32,256 nt of DNA from Oscillospiraceae bacterium (GCA_024697625.1 JAILFJ010000072.1:1-32256); one strand, 5' to 3'. Shown: positions 1 through 7,312, counted from the first letter of the stretch. The notes: generated by a model from the sequence alone, not told the origin. Program-made: numbers and translations.

Positions 1-129
1 AATGTTTATGAGACTGGTAAAAAGATCACTGATGAAGAAAAGGAAAGCATAAACATCGAGTTTTTAGAACCCTTTACCCAATGGAATTACATCATCCGCC
101 CAGTTCAAAATGGCACGTTTGTTTCGTGA
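1..129 (+). CDS. C-terminal end of an ISAzo13-type (Rhodopirellula-type DDE) transposase; 5' part lies outside the window
   Basis: An open frame enters from base 1 and stops at TGA 127-129, giving 43 residues. The peptide contains the stretch KKITDEEKESINIE followed by QWNYIIRP. This resembles the end of ISAzo13-family transposases as I recall them (a SDEEM..LNI block, then EWNYTIRP near the C-terminus). Codon usage is AT-rich compared with the genes to the right, which fits a mobile element. The rest of the gene lies to the left, so I cannot say whether the copy is intact. No terminal inverted repeat could be identified after the stop. The family call rests on recalled similarity of a short tail. 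Confidence 0.6.
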   Translation, partial: NVYETGKKITDEEKESINIEFLEPFTQWNYIIRPVQNGTFVS

Positions 130-608
130 CAGACCCTTACCATAGGTCCTGCCCGAGCAAAAATGTGTACTTTCGGCCAATGGCAGCCTGTCATACGATA
201 TCATAATCATAGAAAAATCATAGCAAAAAAAGGATTCGAAAACAAGAGAGAAAGATACAGTATTTTCAACCTTGGATTGACAATGAGAGATTTCATTTTT
301 CTGGTCTTGAATTTGCCATCCCTGACTGCTATAATGACACACTCAGAAAAAGAGAAACCGTATACATAAACTACAGGGATGGACTTGACAGAAATGACGA
401 CCTCCGCCACAACCAGATTGACAGACATCGGTGTAAACCTGTCCTTTTTGCATACCCGTAACCGAAGCACGACCTTCCTAGGGTGACAGCACCCTTGATG
501 GGGCGTGCTTTTTCGCACGCGGACACACGAAGCGGCAAGACAAAACCGATGGGAGGTCTCCCGTATGAAGCGTACCAACAAAGCGGTAATTGAAAGGCGG
601 CGCGGAGC
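130..608. other. Non-coding region between the transposase tail and the HD-GYP genes
   Basis: I see no convincing gene in these 479 bases. Roughly the first 240 are AT-rich, like the transposase tail, and probably belong to the mobile element or its flank. From about 380 the composition shifts towards the chromosomal one. TTGACA occurs at 385-390 and 418-423, but neither has a good -10 hexamer at the right distance. Compact hairpins lie at 480-495, 503-520 and 551-562, and the last is close to the start of the first HD-GYP gene. Short open frames on both strands here lack ribosome binding sites and are treated as chance. Confidence 0.55.
467..520 (+). promoter_or_regulatory. Candidate structured 5' leader with two mutually exclusive stems upstream of the HD-GYP genes
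   Basis: GCACG at 467-471 can pair with CGTGC at 504-508, enclosing a perfect 6-bp hairpin (AGGGTG 480-485, ACAG loop, CACCCT 490-495). The same 3' element (GCGTGC, 503-508) can instead pair with GCACGC at 515-520 across a TTTTTC loop. The two folds exclude each other, as in switching leaders. I looked for the conserved blocks of the known c-di-GMP-I riboswitch and did not find them. This is a structural observation only; the transcription start is unknown. Confidence 0.3.
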
Positions 609-1880
609 ATGAGCTTTTATGCCGGAGCCATCCTGCTGACGGAATTGCTGATGGTGGCCATGATGTATCACGTAGCGCATTACCCGGGCTTTTCCCGAGT
701 GGAGAAGCGGTGGTATCTGTTCGTGTTCATTACGGTCTTTTTCTGCGCCGGAGCAGAGTTCGCCGCCAGGCATTTCGACGGCTGTGGGCCATCCTTCGTG
801 CTTCCGCTGACGGTCCTGACCGTGATCCAGTTCTCCCTTTCGCCGATGCTGCCCGTCTTTTTCGGCGGCGCGCTCGGAATATACCGCCCCGCCATCGTTG
901 TCGGAACGGTGTTCTGTCTGCATGCGCTGGCGGAGGTCGTTCTCGCCCCGTTCGGACTGATCTTTTATTTCGATGAAGCGGGCAAATATATACGCGGCGA
1001 GTATTACATCATCTATGAGATCACCTATATTCTCAGCCTGGTGTTTATGATCGTCAGCATGATTGCCGTAAGCAGGCGCTTCAAAAGGCGTGATCTGCCC
1101 ACGCTCATCATGGCGTTTGTTCTTACGGCCGCCTCGATCGTGCCGCTGATCCTGTTCAGGGTGTACACAGACTACATCGGGATCGGCCTGTGTGCCTCGC
1201 TCTGCTACATCTACTACAATGATCTCATTCAGGAGGATATTCAGGAAAAACTCGTTGCCAATCAGGACAGGATGTTTCAAATGCAGGAGCACACCATCTC
1301 CGCCATGTCCAGACTGATCGAAAGCCGCAATGTCGGAAGCGGCGAACACGTCTCGCGCATCAGCGAATTTGTCGGGACGCTGGCCGAAGACGCGCGGCGC
1401 GACGGCGTTTATGTCGAAACGCTGGACGACGACTTCATTTCAAAGCTGCGTATGATGGCGCCCATGCACGATATCGGAAAAATCGTCGTATCGGATCGAA
1501 TCCTGACCAAGCCGGGGAAGCTGACGGAGGAAGAATTCGAATGCTTCAAGCGTCACGCCCCGGAGGGCGGGCGCATCGTCCGGGAGGTATTGAGCGGGGT
1601 CACGGAGGAAGAATATGTTTCAATGGCGTCGGATCTCGCGACTTATCACCACGAGCGCTGGGACGGCAGGGGCTATCCGGAGGGACTGTCCGGCGAGAAT
1701 ATCCCCCTGTCCGCCCGGATCATGGCCATTGCGGACGTGTTCGACGCGCTGATTTCCGAGCGGTACTACAAGGAGGCCGTCTCAAAGGAGCAGGCATTTG
1801 ACATCATCCGTCAGGAATCCGGGACGCATTTCGACCCACATCTTGCCGAGGTCTTTCTGAACCACAGGGAGGATTTCTGA
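609..1880 (+). CDS. Membrane-anchored HD-GYP domain protein, predicted cyclic-di-GMP phosphodiesterase (first of a tandem pair)
   Basis: A protein of 423 residues. The first about 215 residues are hydrophobic with roughly six membrane segments and form an integral-membrane sensor-like region. A short linker rich in Gln and Glu follows, then an HD-GYP domain at about 225-423. The metal-binding HD pair is H287-D288 (MHDIGK). The HHERWDGRGYP motif is at 347-357 with the GYP triplet at 355-357, and the later Asp of IADVFDAL is present, so catalysis is expected. HD-GYP proteins hydrolyse c-di-GMP to pGpG or GMP. AAAGG at 593-597 is a possible ribosome binding site, with a long spacing of 11 bases. 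The paralogue starts 2 bases after this stop, so the two are surely cotranscribed. The ligand sensed by the membrane part is unknown. Confidence 0.9.
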   Translation: MSFYAGAILLTELLMVAMMYHVAHYPGFSRVEKRWYLFVFITVFFCAGAEFAARHFDGCGPSFVLPLTVLTVIQFSLSPMLPVFFGGALGIYRPAIVVGTVFCLHALAEVVLAPFGLIFYFDEAGKYIRGEYYIIYEITYILSLVFMIVSMIAVSRRFKRRDLPTLIMAFVLTAASIVPLILFRVYTDYIGIGLCASLCYIYYNDLIQEDIQEKLVANQDRMFQMQEHTISAMSRLIESRNVGSGEHVSRISEFVGTLAEDARRDGVYVETLDDDFISKLRMMAPMHDIGKIVVSDRILTKPGKLTEEEFECFKRHAPEGGRIVREVLSGVTEEEYVSMASDLATYHHERWDGRGYPEGLSGENIPLSARIMAIADVFDALISERYYKEAVSKEQAFDIIRQESGTHFDPHLAEVFLNHREDF

Positions 1881-1882
1881 CG

Positions 1883-3196
1883 ATGACATTCTATACATGC
1901 ATTACGATCCTCACCGAGCTCATCATGCTGGCAATGATGATCCACGTCTGCACGCACAGCGCTTTCACGAAGTCGCAGAAGAAATGGTTCCTGCTGACCT
2001 TCGCGGCCGTCATGTGCTGCGCTGCCGCAGAATATGCGGTTCATTGCGGCTTCTACGATCCGAAATACGCCATCCCGCTGACGGTCATCACGGTCCTGCA
2101 GTTTTCCACGTCTCCGCTTCTGGGCATTTTCTTTTCCGAAGCGCTTGGAAGAAACCGGAATAGAAATGCTGCCGTCGTCATATTCTACTGCATCAATCTG
2201 CTGGCGGAATGCGTTGCCGCCCCCTTCGGGTGGATCTTCTCCTTCGGGGCGGAAGGCTATACCCGCGGGCCGCTGTTTCTGATCTATGAAGCGTTTTACT
2301 TCGTCAGTCTCCTTTATCTGCTGATCAGCATGGTCCATGTCGGCCGTAATTTCCGCCACCGTGATCAGGGTACGATCGTGATGATCCTCATCATACTCGT
2401 CGCCGGCATTGTGCCGATGACGCTGTTCAAAATCCAGATCACTTATCTTGCCATCGCCATCAGCGCCGGCCTCAGCTATATTTACTACAACGATCTGATC
2501 CAGCAGGACATCCAGACGAAGCTGATCTCAGATCAGGAAACGATATCGCAGATGCAGGAGCGTATCATCTCCGGTCTGGCCAACCTGATCGAGAACCGCG
2601 ACCTGGAAACGGGAGAACACGTAACGCGCACAAGCGAGTTTGTCAGGATGCTGTCGGAATTCGCCAGGGCGGACGGTGTCTATCCGGAGCGTCTGAACGA
2701 CCATGCGATCTCTCTGATCTACCGCGCCGCGCCGCTGCATGACGTCGGAAAGATCGTCGTGTCTGACGATATCCTGAAAAAACCGGGAAGGCTGACGGAA
2801 GAAGAATTCGGGCAGATGAAAAGACACGCTGCCGAGGGCGGCAGGATCGTCCGGGAGGTGCTGGGCAGCGTAGCCGACAGCGATTATCTGTCGATCGCCG
2901 AGGAGATCGCCTCCTGCCATCATGAGAGATGGGACGGCAAGGGATACCCTGCCGGCCTCGCGGGGGAGGAAGTCCCGCTCTCCGCCCGGATCATGGCCAT
3001 TGCGGATGTATTTGACGCGCTGGTCTCGGAACGCTGCTATAAAAAGGCCATGCCTGCGGAAAAAGCTTTTGAGATCATCCGGGAGGAAGCCGGCACCCAT
3101 TTTGACCCCTTGCTTGTTCGCGTGTTCCTCGACCACAGTGCTGCTTTTATCAGCAGCGGTACGGCAAAGGAAGATCTGACGCCGCCGGTTCCCTGA
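1883..3196 (+). CDS. Membrane-anchored HD-GYP domain protein, predicted cyclic-di-GMP phosphodiesterase (second of a tandem pair)
   Basis: A protein of 437 residues, collinear with the upstream gene and clearly paralogous: both begin with a short polar start and a membrane segment, share the YIYYNDLIQ segment before the linker, and end in the same HD-GYP domain. The catalytic HD is H286-D287 (LHDVGK) and the GYP triplet is 354-356 within HHERWDGKGYP, so activity is expected. It differs mainly in the membrane region and in a polar C-terminal tail of about 20 residues. The ribosome binding site GGAGG lies inside the end of the upstream gene, and only two bases separate that stop from this ATG, which suggests translational coupling. 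The gene converges on the SRAP gene with a 3-base gap and no obvious terminator. Confidence 0.9.
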   Translation: MTFYTCITILTELIMLAMMIHVCTHSAFTKSQKKWFLLTFAAVMCCAAAEYAVHCGFYDPKYAIPLTVITVLQFSTSPLLGIFFSEALGRNRNRNAAVVIFYCINLLAECVAAPFGWIFSFGAEGYTRGPLFLIYEAFYFVSLLYLLISMVHVGRNFRHRDQGTIVMILIILVAGIVPMTLFKIQITYLAIAISAGLSYIYYNDLIQQDIQTKLISDQETISQMQERIISGLANLIENRDLETGEHVTRTSEFVRMLSEFARADGVYPERLNDHAISLIYRAAPLHDVGKIVVSDDILKKPGRLTEEEFGQMKRHAAEGGRIVREVLGSVADSDYLSIAEEIASCHHERWDGKGYPAGLAGEEVPLSARIMAIADVFDALVSERCYKKAMPAEKAFEIIREEAGTHFDPLLVRVFLDHSAAFISSGTAKEDLTPPVP

Positions 3197-3199
3197 AGT

Positions 3200-3877
3200 T
3201 CAGCAATGGCTGCTGTTCAGAGAGCGGGGAACGGCTGCGTGTTTTCCGCCGTCTTTTCTGTCCGTCTTCTCCGCAATCATATCGGTGAGCGCCGCGGTGA
3301 GCATCGCATGAGGATTCATGTTGGGATTGATCCAGCTGTCCACCCCATCCTTTGCGAGAATGACGGGCATGCGGTCATGGAGCTGTGCGATGCTTTCGCC
3401 GGGCTCACGGGTCAGAATCACAAAGTGAGGGTAGCCGTTTTCCATCCGATAGATGCCGCAGAGATAGGTCAGGGCCTGATTCTTCGGCATGATGGCGAAT
3501 TTTTCACCGGTCCTGATCTTTCCGCCGGCAGTCGGGATATGCTCCCATTCGTAGTACCAGGAGGCAGGGATGACGCATCGGTGCATCGCCCAGCCGTCTT
3601 TGAAGGTGCTTTTTTCTGCCGCAGTCTCGGAACGTGCATTCGCAAGCAGGCGGCTGATGCCGTCCACATGATAGCCCCACAGCATCGGAAATACGGCTTT
3701 CTGCCCGGATCTGCTGGAGGCAATCACCGGGACCAGCGAATCGGGAAAGACGGTGCCTTCGGTGATCAGCGGCCTGGCAATTTTCGCAATGTTGTTCCGG
3801 TAAAGAGAGGAACGCTTCGCCGCTTCGACAATCGGGCGGAGTTCGGGAGACTCCTCCATAAAATATCGGCAGCACAT
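3200..3877 (-). CDS. SRAP (SOS response-associated peptidase, YedK/HMCES-type) abasic-site-binding protein
   Basis: A protein of 225 residues beginning MCCRYF. SRAP proteins use Cys2 to form a thiazolidine crosslink with abasic sites in single-stranded DNA, so the start must expose Cys2. This ATG does so and has GGAGGAGG nine bases upstream; an upstream in-frame start at 3946 would bury the cysteine. Visible family residues are Cys2, N80 in NARSET, E110 in ASWYYEW and H167 in LHDRMPVIL, matching the known catalytic Cys/Asn/Glu/His set. It is the last gene of the repressor-polymerase operon; the YolD-like stop is one base before this ATG. The likely role is protecting abasic lesions during damage-induced synthesis. 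Confidence 0.9.
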   Translation of the reverse strand: MCCRYFMEESPELRPIVEAAKRSSLYRNNIAKIARPLITEGTVFPDSLVPVIASSRSGQKAVFPMLWGYHVDGISRLLANARSETAAEKSTFKDGWAMHRCVIPASWYYEWEHIPTAGGKIRTGEKFAIMPKNQALTYLCGIYRMENGYPHFVILTREPGESIAQLHDRMPVILAKDGVDSWINPNMNPHAMLTAALTDMIAEKTDRKDGGKHAAVPRSLNSSHC

Positions 3878-3878
3878 C

Positions 3879-4364
3879 TCAGATAACCTCCTCCTCAGCC
3901 GGCCGTTCTGTCCGGATGTCCAGAATGTCGGAAAACTCGACCACAAGGTCGCCGATCCAGAGGGCTTTCCGGACGTACGGGTCGATACGCTGCACCGTAC
4001 CCGTCAGAGTCCGGTACTGGCCGCCCAGTCCGTATGCCTCATGATTCTCGTCCTCACAGGGAACAAAATAGGTCAGTGTAACCGGAGCGGATCCTGCCCC
4101 GGACCTGCGCGCAGCGAGCTCCTGAAGGGCACGGTTGATCCGCTCGAGCTTCTCTTCACTGAGCTCGGCTTTTTCGACGTATACTTCCAGCTTGCTGTCT
4201 ATCGCCTCTCCAAAGCCCCGGAGCGCAGAAAAAGGGGAGAAGATTTTCGATCTCTGCCCCATCTGCATCTTCGGATGCCGAAAGGAGAAGCTGTCACCGA
4301 CGGTGTGTACCGGGCGCTGCCGGCGGATCGTGTCTCTGTATTTGTCTTCTGAATCCGGACTCAT
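3879..4364 (-). CDS. YolD-like protein accompanying the Y-family polymerase
   Basis: A protein of 161 residues. Residues about 30-60 carry the YolD-type signature: HPKMQMGQRSKIFSPFSAL followed by RGFGEAI. The segment around 60-85 is Glu- and Lys-rich and helical (EKAELSEEKLERINRALQEL). The C-terminal half is beta-rich, with GTVQRIDPYVRKALWIGD and a final FSDILDI strand. YolD-like proteins are typically encoded beside UvrX/UmuC-type polymerases in Firmicutes and are thought to act as UmuD-like partners; their biochemistry is poorly known. The start has GGAGAG about four bases upstream. The gene lies 12 bases after the polymerase stop and one base before the SRAP start, so it is within the operon. 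Confidence 0.8.
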   Translation of the reverse strand: MSPDSEDKYRDTIRRQRPVHTVGDSFSFRHPKMQMGQRSKIFSPFSALRGFGEAIDSKLEVYVEKAELSEEKLERINRALQELAARRSGAGSAPVTLTYFVPCEDENHEAYGLGGQYRTLTGTVQRIDPYVRKALWIGDLVVEFSDILDIRTERPAEEEVI

Positions 4365-4376
4365 TTTCTCTCCGTT

Positions 4377-5774
4377 CTAAGCACGGTGCCCGCCGATCTG
4401 TAAGTTGCGCTCTCTTGCCGTTGCTCCGTCAAGAAAATTTGTGCCTCTCAGAACCGCGTTGGCCCCGTATCGCTTTTTCACATCCAGCAATGCGCCCTGC
4501 AGGCGTTTTTCCTTTTCCAGCGCCGCATAATCGGTAAACAGATCCAGCTGAAACGCCTTGCCGTCAAGCTGTACATCCTCCGCACAGACTCCCAGCCGGC
4601 GAAAGAGCAGCGTGTGGTCGGATTTCACGTCGAAGGAAGAGAGGACGGCCTTTTCAATCACGCTGAAGGCGTTTGTCCTGATGCGGAGCCTGACCGTACC
4701 GGTGCTGTGGCAGGGGTGGAGCCGCCCGTAGAAATCAGGCTTCACAGGGCCGGCATAGCTCGGGTTCGCTTCCAGACTCTTCCAGTCATAGGACACCCAC
4801 CAGGTCAGGAGCTGCGTGTTCAGGTTTTTGGTAAAGAGATCCAGACACAGCAGATCCAGCATCTCCTGAAGCACGATTCTGGCCTTGCGGTACTGATACG
4901 GGCGCGGCAGCACCTGACCGGAAGAGAGACTGTTCGATGAGCTCCGGTATGCCTTGATGTCTGTCATCCGTACCGGCTCAATGCCCCAGGCGTGGTCAAT
5001 CAGAATCTCTCCGTCAATGCCGAAGGTCCGGTAAAAAAACTCCTCGTCCTGCAGGGTCTTCCCGGCGATATCCCCCATGGTAAAGAGCTGTGCGTCCATC
5101 AGCCGCCGCGCGGTGCCGGGCCCGATCTGCCAGAAGTCGGTCAGCGGTGTGTGATCCCAGAGCAGTGTGCGGTAAGACTGCTCGTCGAGCTCGGCAATAC
5201 GGACGCCGTCCTGATCCGGCGGAGTCCTTTTCGCGACAATATCCATCGCAACTTTGGCGAGATAGAGATTGGTCCCGATCCCGACCGTGGCAGTGATCCC
5301 GGTTGTCCTGAGTACTTCGCGGATCATGATCTTCGCCATCAGATGCGCGGCGCTGACACCCTGACGAGCGGCTTCCTCACGGTACCGGGAGAGGTAGTCC
5401 GTACACTCGATGAACGCCTCGTCGATACTGTAGACGTGGATGTCATCCGGAGAAACATAGTGCAGATAGATCGAGAAGATCAGCGCCGAAACCCGCTCGT
5501 ATTCCGCCATGCGGGGAGGAGCGATATAATATTGGGTCTCGGTACGGTGCAGGCGGTCGTAAAGAGCGATCGTCTGCTTTGCTTCAAAAAGCCTCGGCCG
5601 TGAGGGGACGCCGATCGCTTTGAGAGCGGGGGACACCGCGAGACAGATGGTCTGGTCGGAGCGGGTCTCGTCGGCGACCAGCAGACGGGCCTTCAGAGGA
5701 TCGAGACCGCGCGCTACGCATTCGACAGAGGCATAGTAGCTCTTGAGATCGATGCAGATACAGCTTCTGTCCAT
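4377..5774 (-). CDS. Y-family (UmuC/UvrX-type) translesion DNA polymerase
   Basis: A protein of 465 residues with the Y-family layout. The N-terminal palm begins ICIDLKSYYASVE with catalytic D9. The second acidic motif is YSIDEAFIE with D118 and E119. A helix-hairpin-helix-like thumb region (around 210-260, IGPGTARRLMD) and a C-terminal little-finger domain follow. The all-acidic catalytic set is intact. The product synthesises across lesions with low fidelity. The start follows GGAGG by five bases, 18 bases after the repressor stop, and the YolD-like and SRAP genes follow. The context makes it a UvrX-like, damage-induced polymerase rather than a housekeeping DinB. Residue 5 is Cys where many relatives have a hydrophobic residue; I do not think this matters. 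Confidence 0.92.
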   Translation of the reverse strand: MDRSCICIDLKSYYASVECVARGLDPLKARLLVADETRSDQTICLAVSPALKAIGVPSRPRLFEAKQTIALYDRLHRTETQYYIAPPRMAEYERVSALIFSIYLHYVSPDDIHVYSIDEAFIECTDYLSRYREEAARQGVSAAHLMAKIMIREVLRTTGITATVGIGTNLYLAKVAMDIVAKRTPPDQDGVRIAELDEQSYRTLLWDHTPLTDFWQIGPGTARRLMDAQLFTMGDIAGKTLQDEEFFYRTFGIDGEILIDHAWGIEPVRMTDIKAYRSSSNSLSSGQVLPRPYQYRKARIVLQEMLDLLCLDLFTKNLNTQLLTWWVSYDWKSLEANPSYAGPVKPDFYGRLHPCHSTGTVRLRIRTNAFSVIEKAVLSSFDVKSDHTLLFRRLGVCAEDVQLDGKAFQLDLFTDYAALEKEKRLQGALLDVKKRYGANAVLRGTNFLDGATARERNLQIGGHRA

Positions 5775-5792
5775 AGCTGCCTCCGCCGCAGG

Positions 5793-6653
5793 CTAACCGG
5801 CTGCGCCACGGATGGCAAAATAGGCATCGACGTCCTCTTCGCATGCAAGGTCCTCCGGAGCTGCCGTGCCAAGGACTCTGCCGATGAGATAGACAGATTC
5901 TTCTTCGCTGAAGCGCAGCACAGCGTATCTGCTGTTCAGGGAATGGAGGCCGTCCTCGCGGTATTCCTTGATGTAGGTCTCATTCCCGACGATGAATGCG
6001 CCGATTTCACCATAGTGCAGGGGAGCATGGTCGGAAAGCTTCTGGACGAGAACAAGATCCCCCGTGCGGTAGTCAGGCTCCATGCTGTCGCCGCTGACGG
6101 CAAACACATAGTCCGCACGGTCAACTGAGGGAGATGCATAGAGGTAGATCGGCCGGGCATCCTGCTCAAACTCCGTCGGATCGCCGATGCCCGCAGCCAG
6201 CGAACGCTCAAAAAACAGAAGCTTTCGGATCTCCGGACGGTTCCCGACCTTCTGGACAAAGCTCAGAGTCTCCACTGTCTTGTCTACCGCATACTGGTTT
6301 CCGGGGTTAAGGCCGCGGTAGGCGTCGATGAGCATCTTCTCGCGCTCTGACAGAAGGTCAACGGGCATGGGCTCGCCGTAGAGGTCGTAGAGCGTGATAT
6401 CCAGCGCCCTGCAGATCGCGGGAAGAAGGTTGACGTCGGGCCGCGAACGCCCCTGCTCCCAGTTGCTGGCCGCATTGGCAGTAACACCGATCAGACCGGC
6501 GAAAGCCTTCTGACCCATGCCGCTTTTCTCCCGGAAGTATTTGATCCGGTCACAGATGACAGGGAGAGAGTCCTTCCCGACAACGGCTCCTGTTGCCGCA
6601 TCCAGTACGGTGGGATCGGTTGTAACCGAGAGATTGATTTTCCTTCGGGCCAT
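5793..6653 (-). CDS. XRE/S24 (LexA/CI-type) self-cleaving repressor controlling the mutagenesis operon
   Basis: A protein of 286 residues. An N-terminal helix-turn-helix of XRE type spans about 33-95 (QKAFAGLIGVTANAASNWEQ). A linker carries the Ala-Gly autocleavage site A154-G155 in SLAAGIGD. The C-terminal S24 peptidase domain has nucleophile S190 in SGDSMEP and the Lys partner K229 in TYIKEY. Proteins of this type repress until RecA-ssDNA filaments trigger self-cleavage. It is the first gene of the operon with the polymerase, YolD-like and SRAP genes, and its promoter is overlapped by a palindrome, so autoregulation is likely. ATG is preceded by AAAGAGGTGAT. The XRE-type head differs from the winged helix of LexA, so this is probably a dedicated regulator and not the chromosomal LexA. 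Confidence 0.9.
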   Translation of the reverse strand: MARRKINLSVTTDPTVLDAATGAVVGKDSLPVICDRIKYFREKSGMGQKAFAGLIGVTANAASNWEQGRSRPDVNLLPAICRALDITLYDLYGEPMPVDLLSEREKMLIDAYRGLNPGNQYAVDKTVETLSFVQKVGNRPEIRKLLFFERSLAAGIGDPTEFEQDARPIYLYASPSVDRADYVFAVSGDSMEPDYRTGDLVLVQKLSDHAPLHYGEIGAFIVGNETYIKEYREDGLHSLNSRYAVLRFSEEESVYLIGRVLGTAAPEDLACEEDVDAYFAIRGAAG

Positions 6654-6677
6654 CGTGTATCACCTCTTTCACTGGCA

Positions 6678-6741
6678 GCATGATAACACATTATTATGCT
6701 GATGTAAAGATGAAAAATATAAAATAACGCAAAATAATGTG
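6678..6741. promoter_or_regulatory. Putative operator region: palindrome over the -10 box plus a distal inverted copy
   Basis: At 6678-6699 the imperfect palindrome GCATgATAA/TTATtATGC flanks a CACA centre and covers the -10 box. The 13-mer CACATTATTATGC at 6687-6699 recurs on the opposite strand at 6729-6741 (CACATTATTTTGC, one mismatch). The two copies therefore flank the promoter in inverted orientation, about four helical turns apart centre to centre. This fits cooperative binding by the repressor; the assignment is inference. Confidence 0.5.
6680..6708 (-). promoter_or_regulatory. Sigma-70-type promoter of the repressor-polymerase-YolD-SRAP operon
   Basis: On the minus strand, TTTACA (6703-6708) is separated by exactly 17 bases from TATCAT (6680-6685). 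This lies 26 bases before the repressor start codon and is the best promoter in the gap. Confidence 0.65.
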
Positions 6742-6794
6742 ATTTGATGAGGAGAGTCGTACCGTGTCCCTTTCCAGGCTGCCCTGAAAAGCAT

Positions 6795-6826
6795 AAAAAA
6801 TCCCCCGGCTCAGTATCGAACCGGGG
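6795..6826 (-). terminator. Rho-independent terminator of the small gene at 6836-7039
   Basis: On the minus strand, CCCCGG (6821-6826) and CCGGGG (6803-6808) form a stem around a 12-base loop, followed by one C/G-rich step and a run of six T (6795-6800). It lies just after the small gene's stop and separates it from the repressor operon. Confidence 0.8.
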
Positions 6827-6835
6827 CATGCCCGC

Positions 6836-7039
6836 TCAGTCAAAGTAGCGGCGATACAGGTTGTAGACGTGGGGTTCAAGTTCCTGGCGGACATTGATGC
6901 CGTGTGTTCTGATCGCATCGGTGATTCCGTTTCTGAGGGTGTTGTACTCTTCCGCTCTGTTCAGCCGGTAATGGGGTTCGAGTCTGGCCAGATGCTCAAT
7001 TCTGATGTTTACATCGCGAATAGCATTCTCTCGTTTCAC
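6836..7039 (-). CDS. Small charged protein of unknown function (67 residues)
   Basis: A GTG-initiated frame of 67 residues, MKRENAIRDV to the end NLYRRYFD, with GGAG seven bases upstream, a sigma-70 promoter at 7117-7145 and a terminator directly downstream. That complete transcription unit argues it is real despite its size. The peptide is rich in Arg, Glu and Asn and predicted mostly helical. It has a conserved-looking RAEEYNTLRNGI segment but no domain I recognise and no signal peptide. It is separately transcribed from the repressor operon that follows. An alternative reading frame starting at an overlapping ATG is not open. Confidence 0.7.
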   Translation of the reverse strand: MKRENAIRDVNIRIEHLARLEPHYRLNRAEEYNTLRNGITDAIRTHGINVRQELEPHVYNLYRRYFD

Positions 7040-7116
7040 TCAACATCTCCTTTTACAAATCACTCGTCACATTCCTCTGCCCTCTGCACCCTTTTATTGC
7101 ACCCTTAATGTTCTCT

Positions 7117-7145
7117 ATTTTAATCGAAAAGATATAATAAGTCAA
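7117..7145 (-). promoter_or_regulatory. Promoter of the small gene at 6836-7039
   Basis: On the minus strand, TTGACT (7140-7145), a 17-base spacer, then TAAAAT (7117-7122). The predicted start near 7110 gives a leader of about 70 bases containing the direct repeat GGGTGCA-N6-GGGTGCA. Confidence 0.65.
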
Positions 7146-7283
7146 GAAAACTTCTGCAAATATTTATGATTTTCCACAGTAATCGGTATCAGTCTGCAGT
7201 TCATGTGCCGGATGGGGCAGGCTTCGGTGACGGTGAGATCACAGCGGTGCTGTGCATCTGCCGTATTTATGCGGAGCAGGAGA

Positions 7284-7312
7284 TAGACAAGGGACGGTCC
7301 GTCTGTTAGAAT
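7284..7312 (+). promoter_or_regulatory. Promoter of the fused MFS/spermidine synthase gene, with a palindrome in the spacer
   Basis: TAGACA (7284-7289), a 17-base spacer, then TAGAAT (7307-7312); each hexamer has one mismatch to consensus. The spacer contains the palindrome GACGGTCCGTC (7293-7303), a possible repressor site. The promoter lies after the far-upstream ATG at 7252 and so argues against that start. Confidence 0.5.

Noticed and set aside
64-369. Small frames on both strands after the transposase tail
   Set aside because: They overlap one another, have no ribosome binding sites, and resemble chance reading of AT-rich flank.
400-608. Known c-di-GMP riboswitch before the HD-GYP genes
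   Set aside because: The conserved GEMM-I blocks (CACGCACAGGGC-like and GGACGCAAAGCC-like) are absent; only unclassified stems are visible.
207-1349. A 380-residue minus-strand frame across the leader and the first HD-GYP gene
   Set aside because: Antisense to a clearly coding HD-GYP gene; low-complexity His/Asp/Arg composition and no ribosome binding site.
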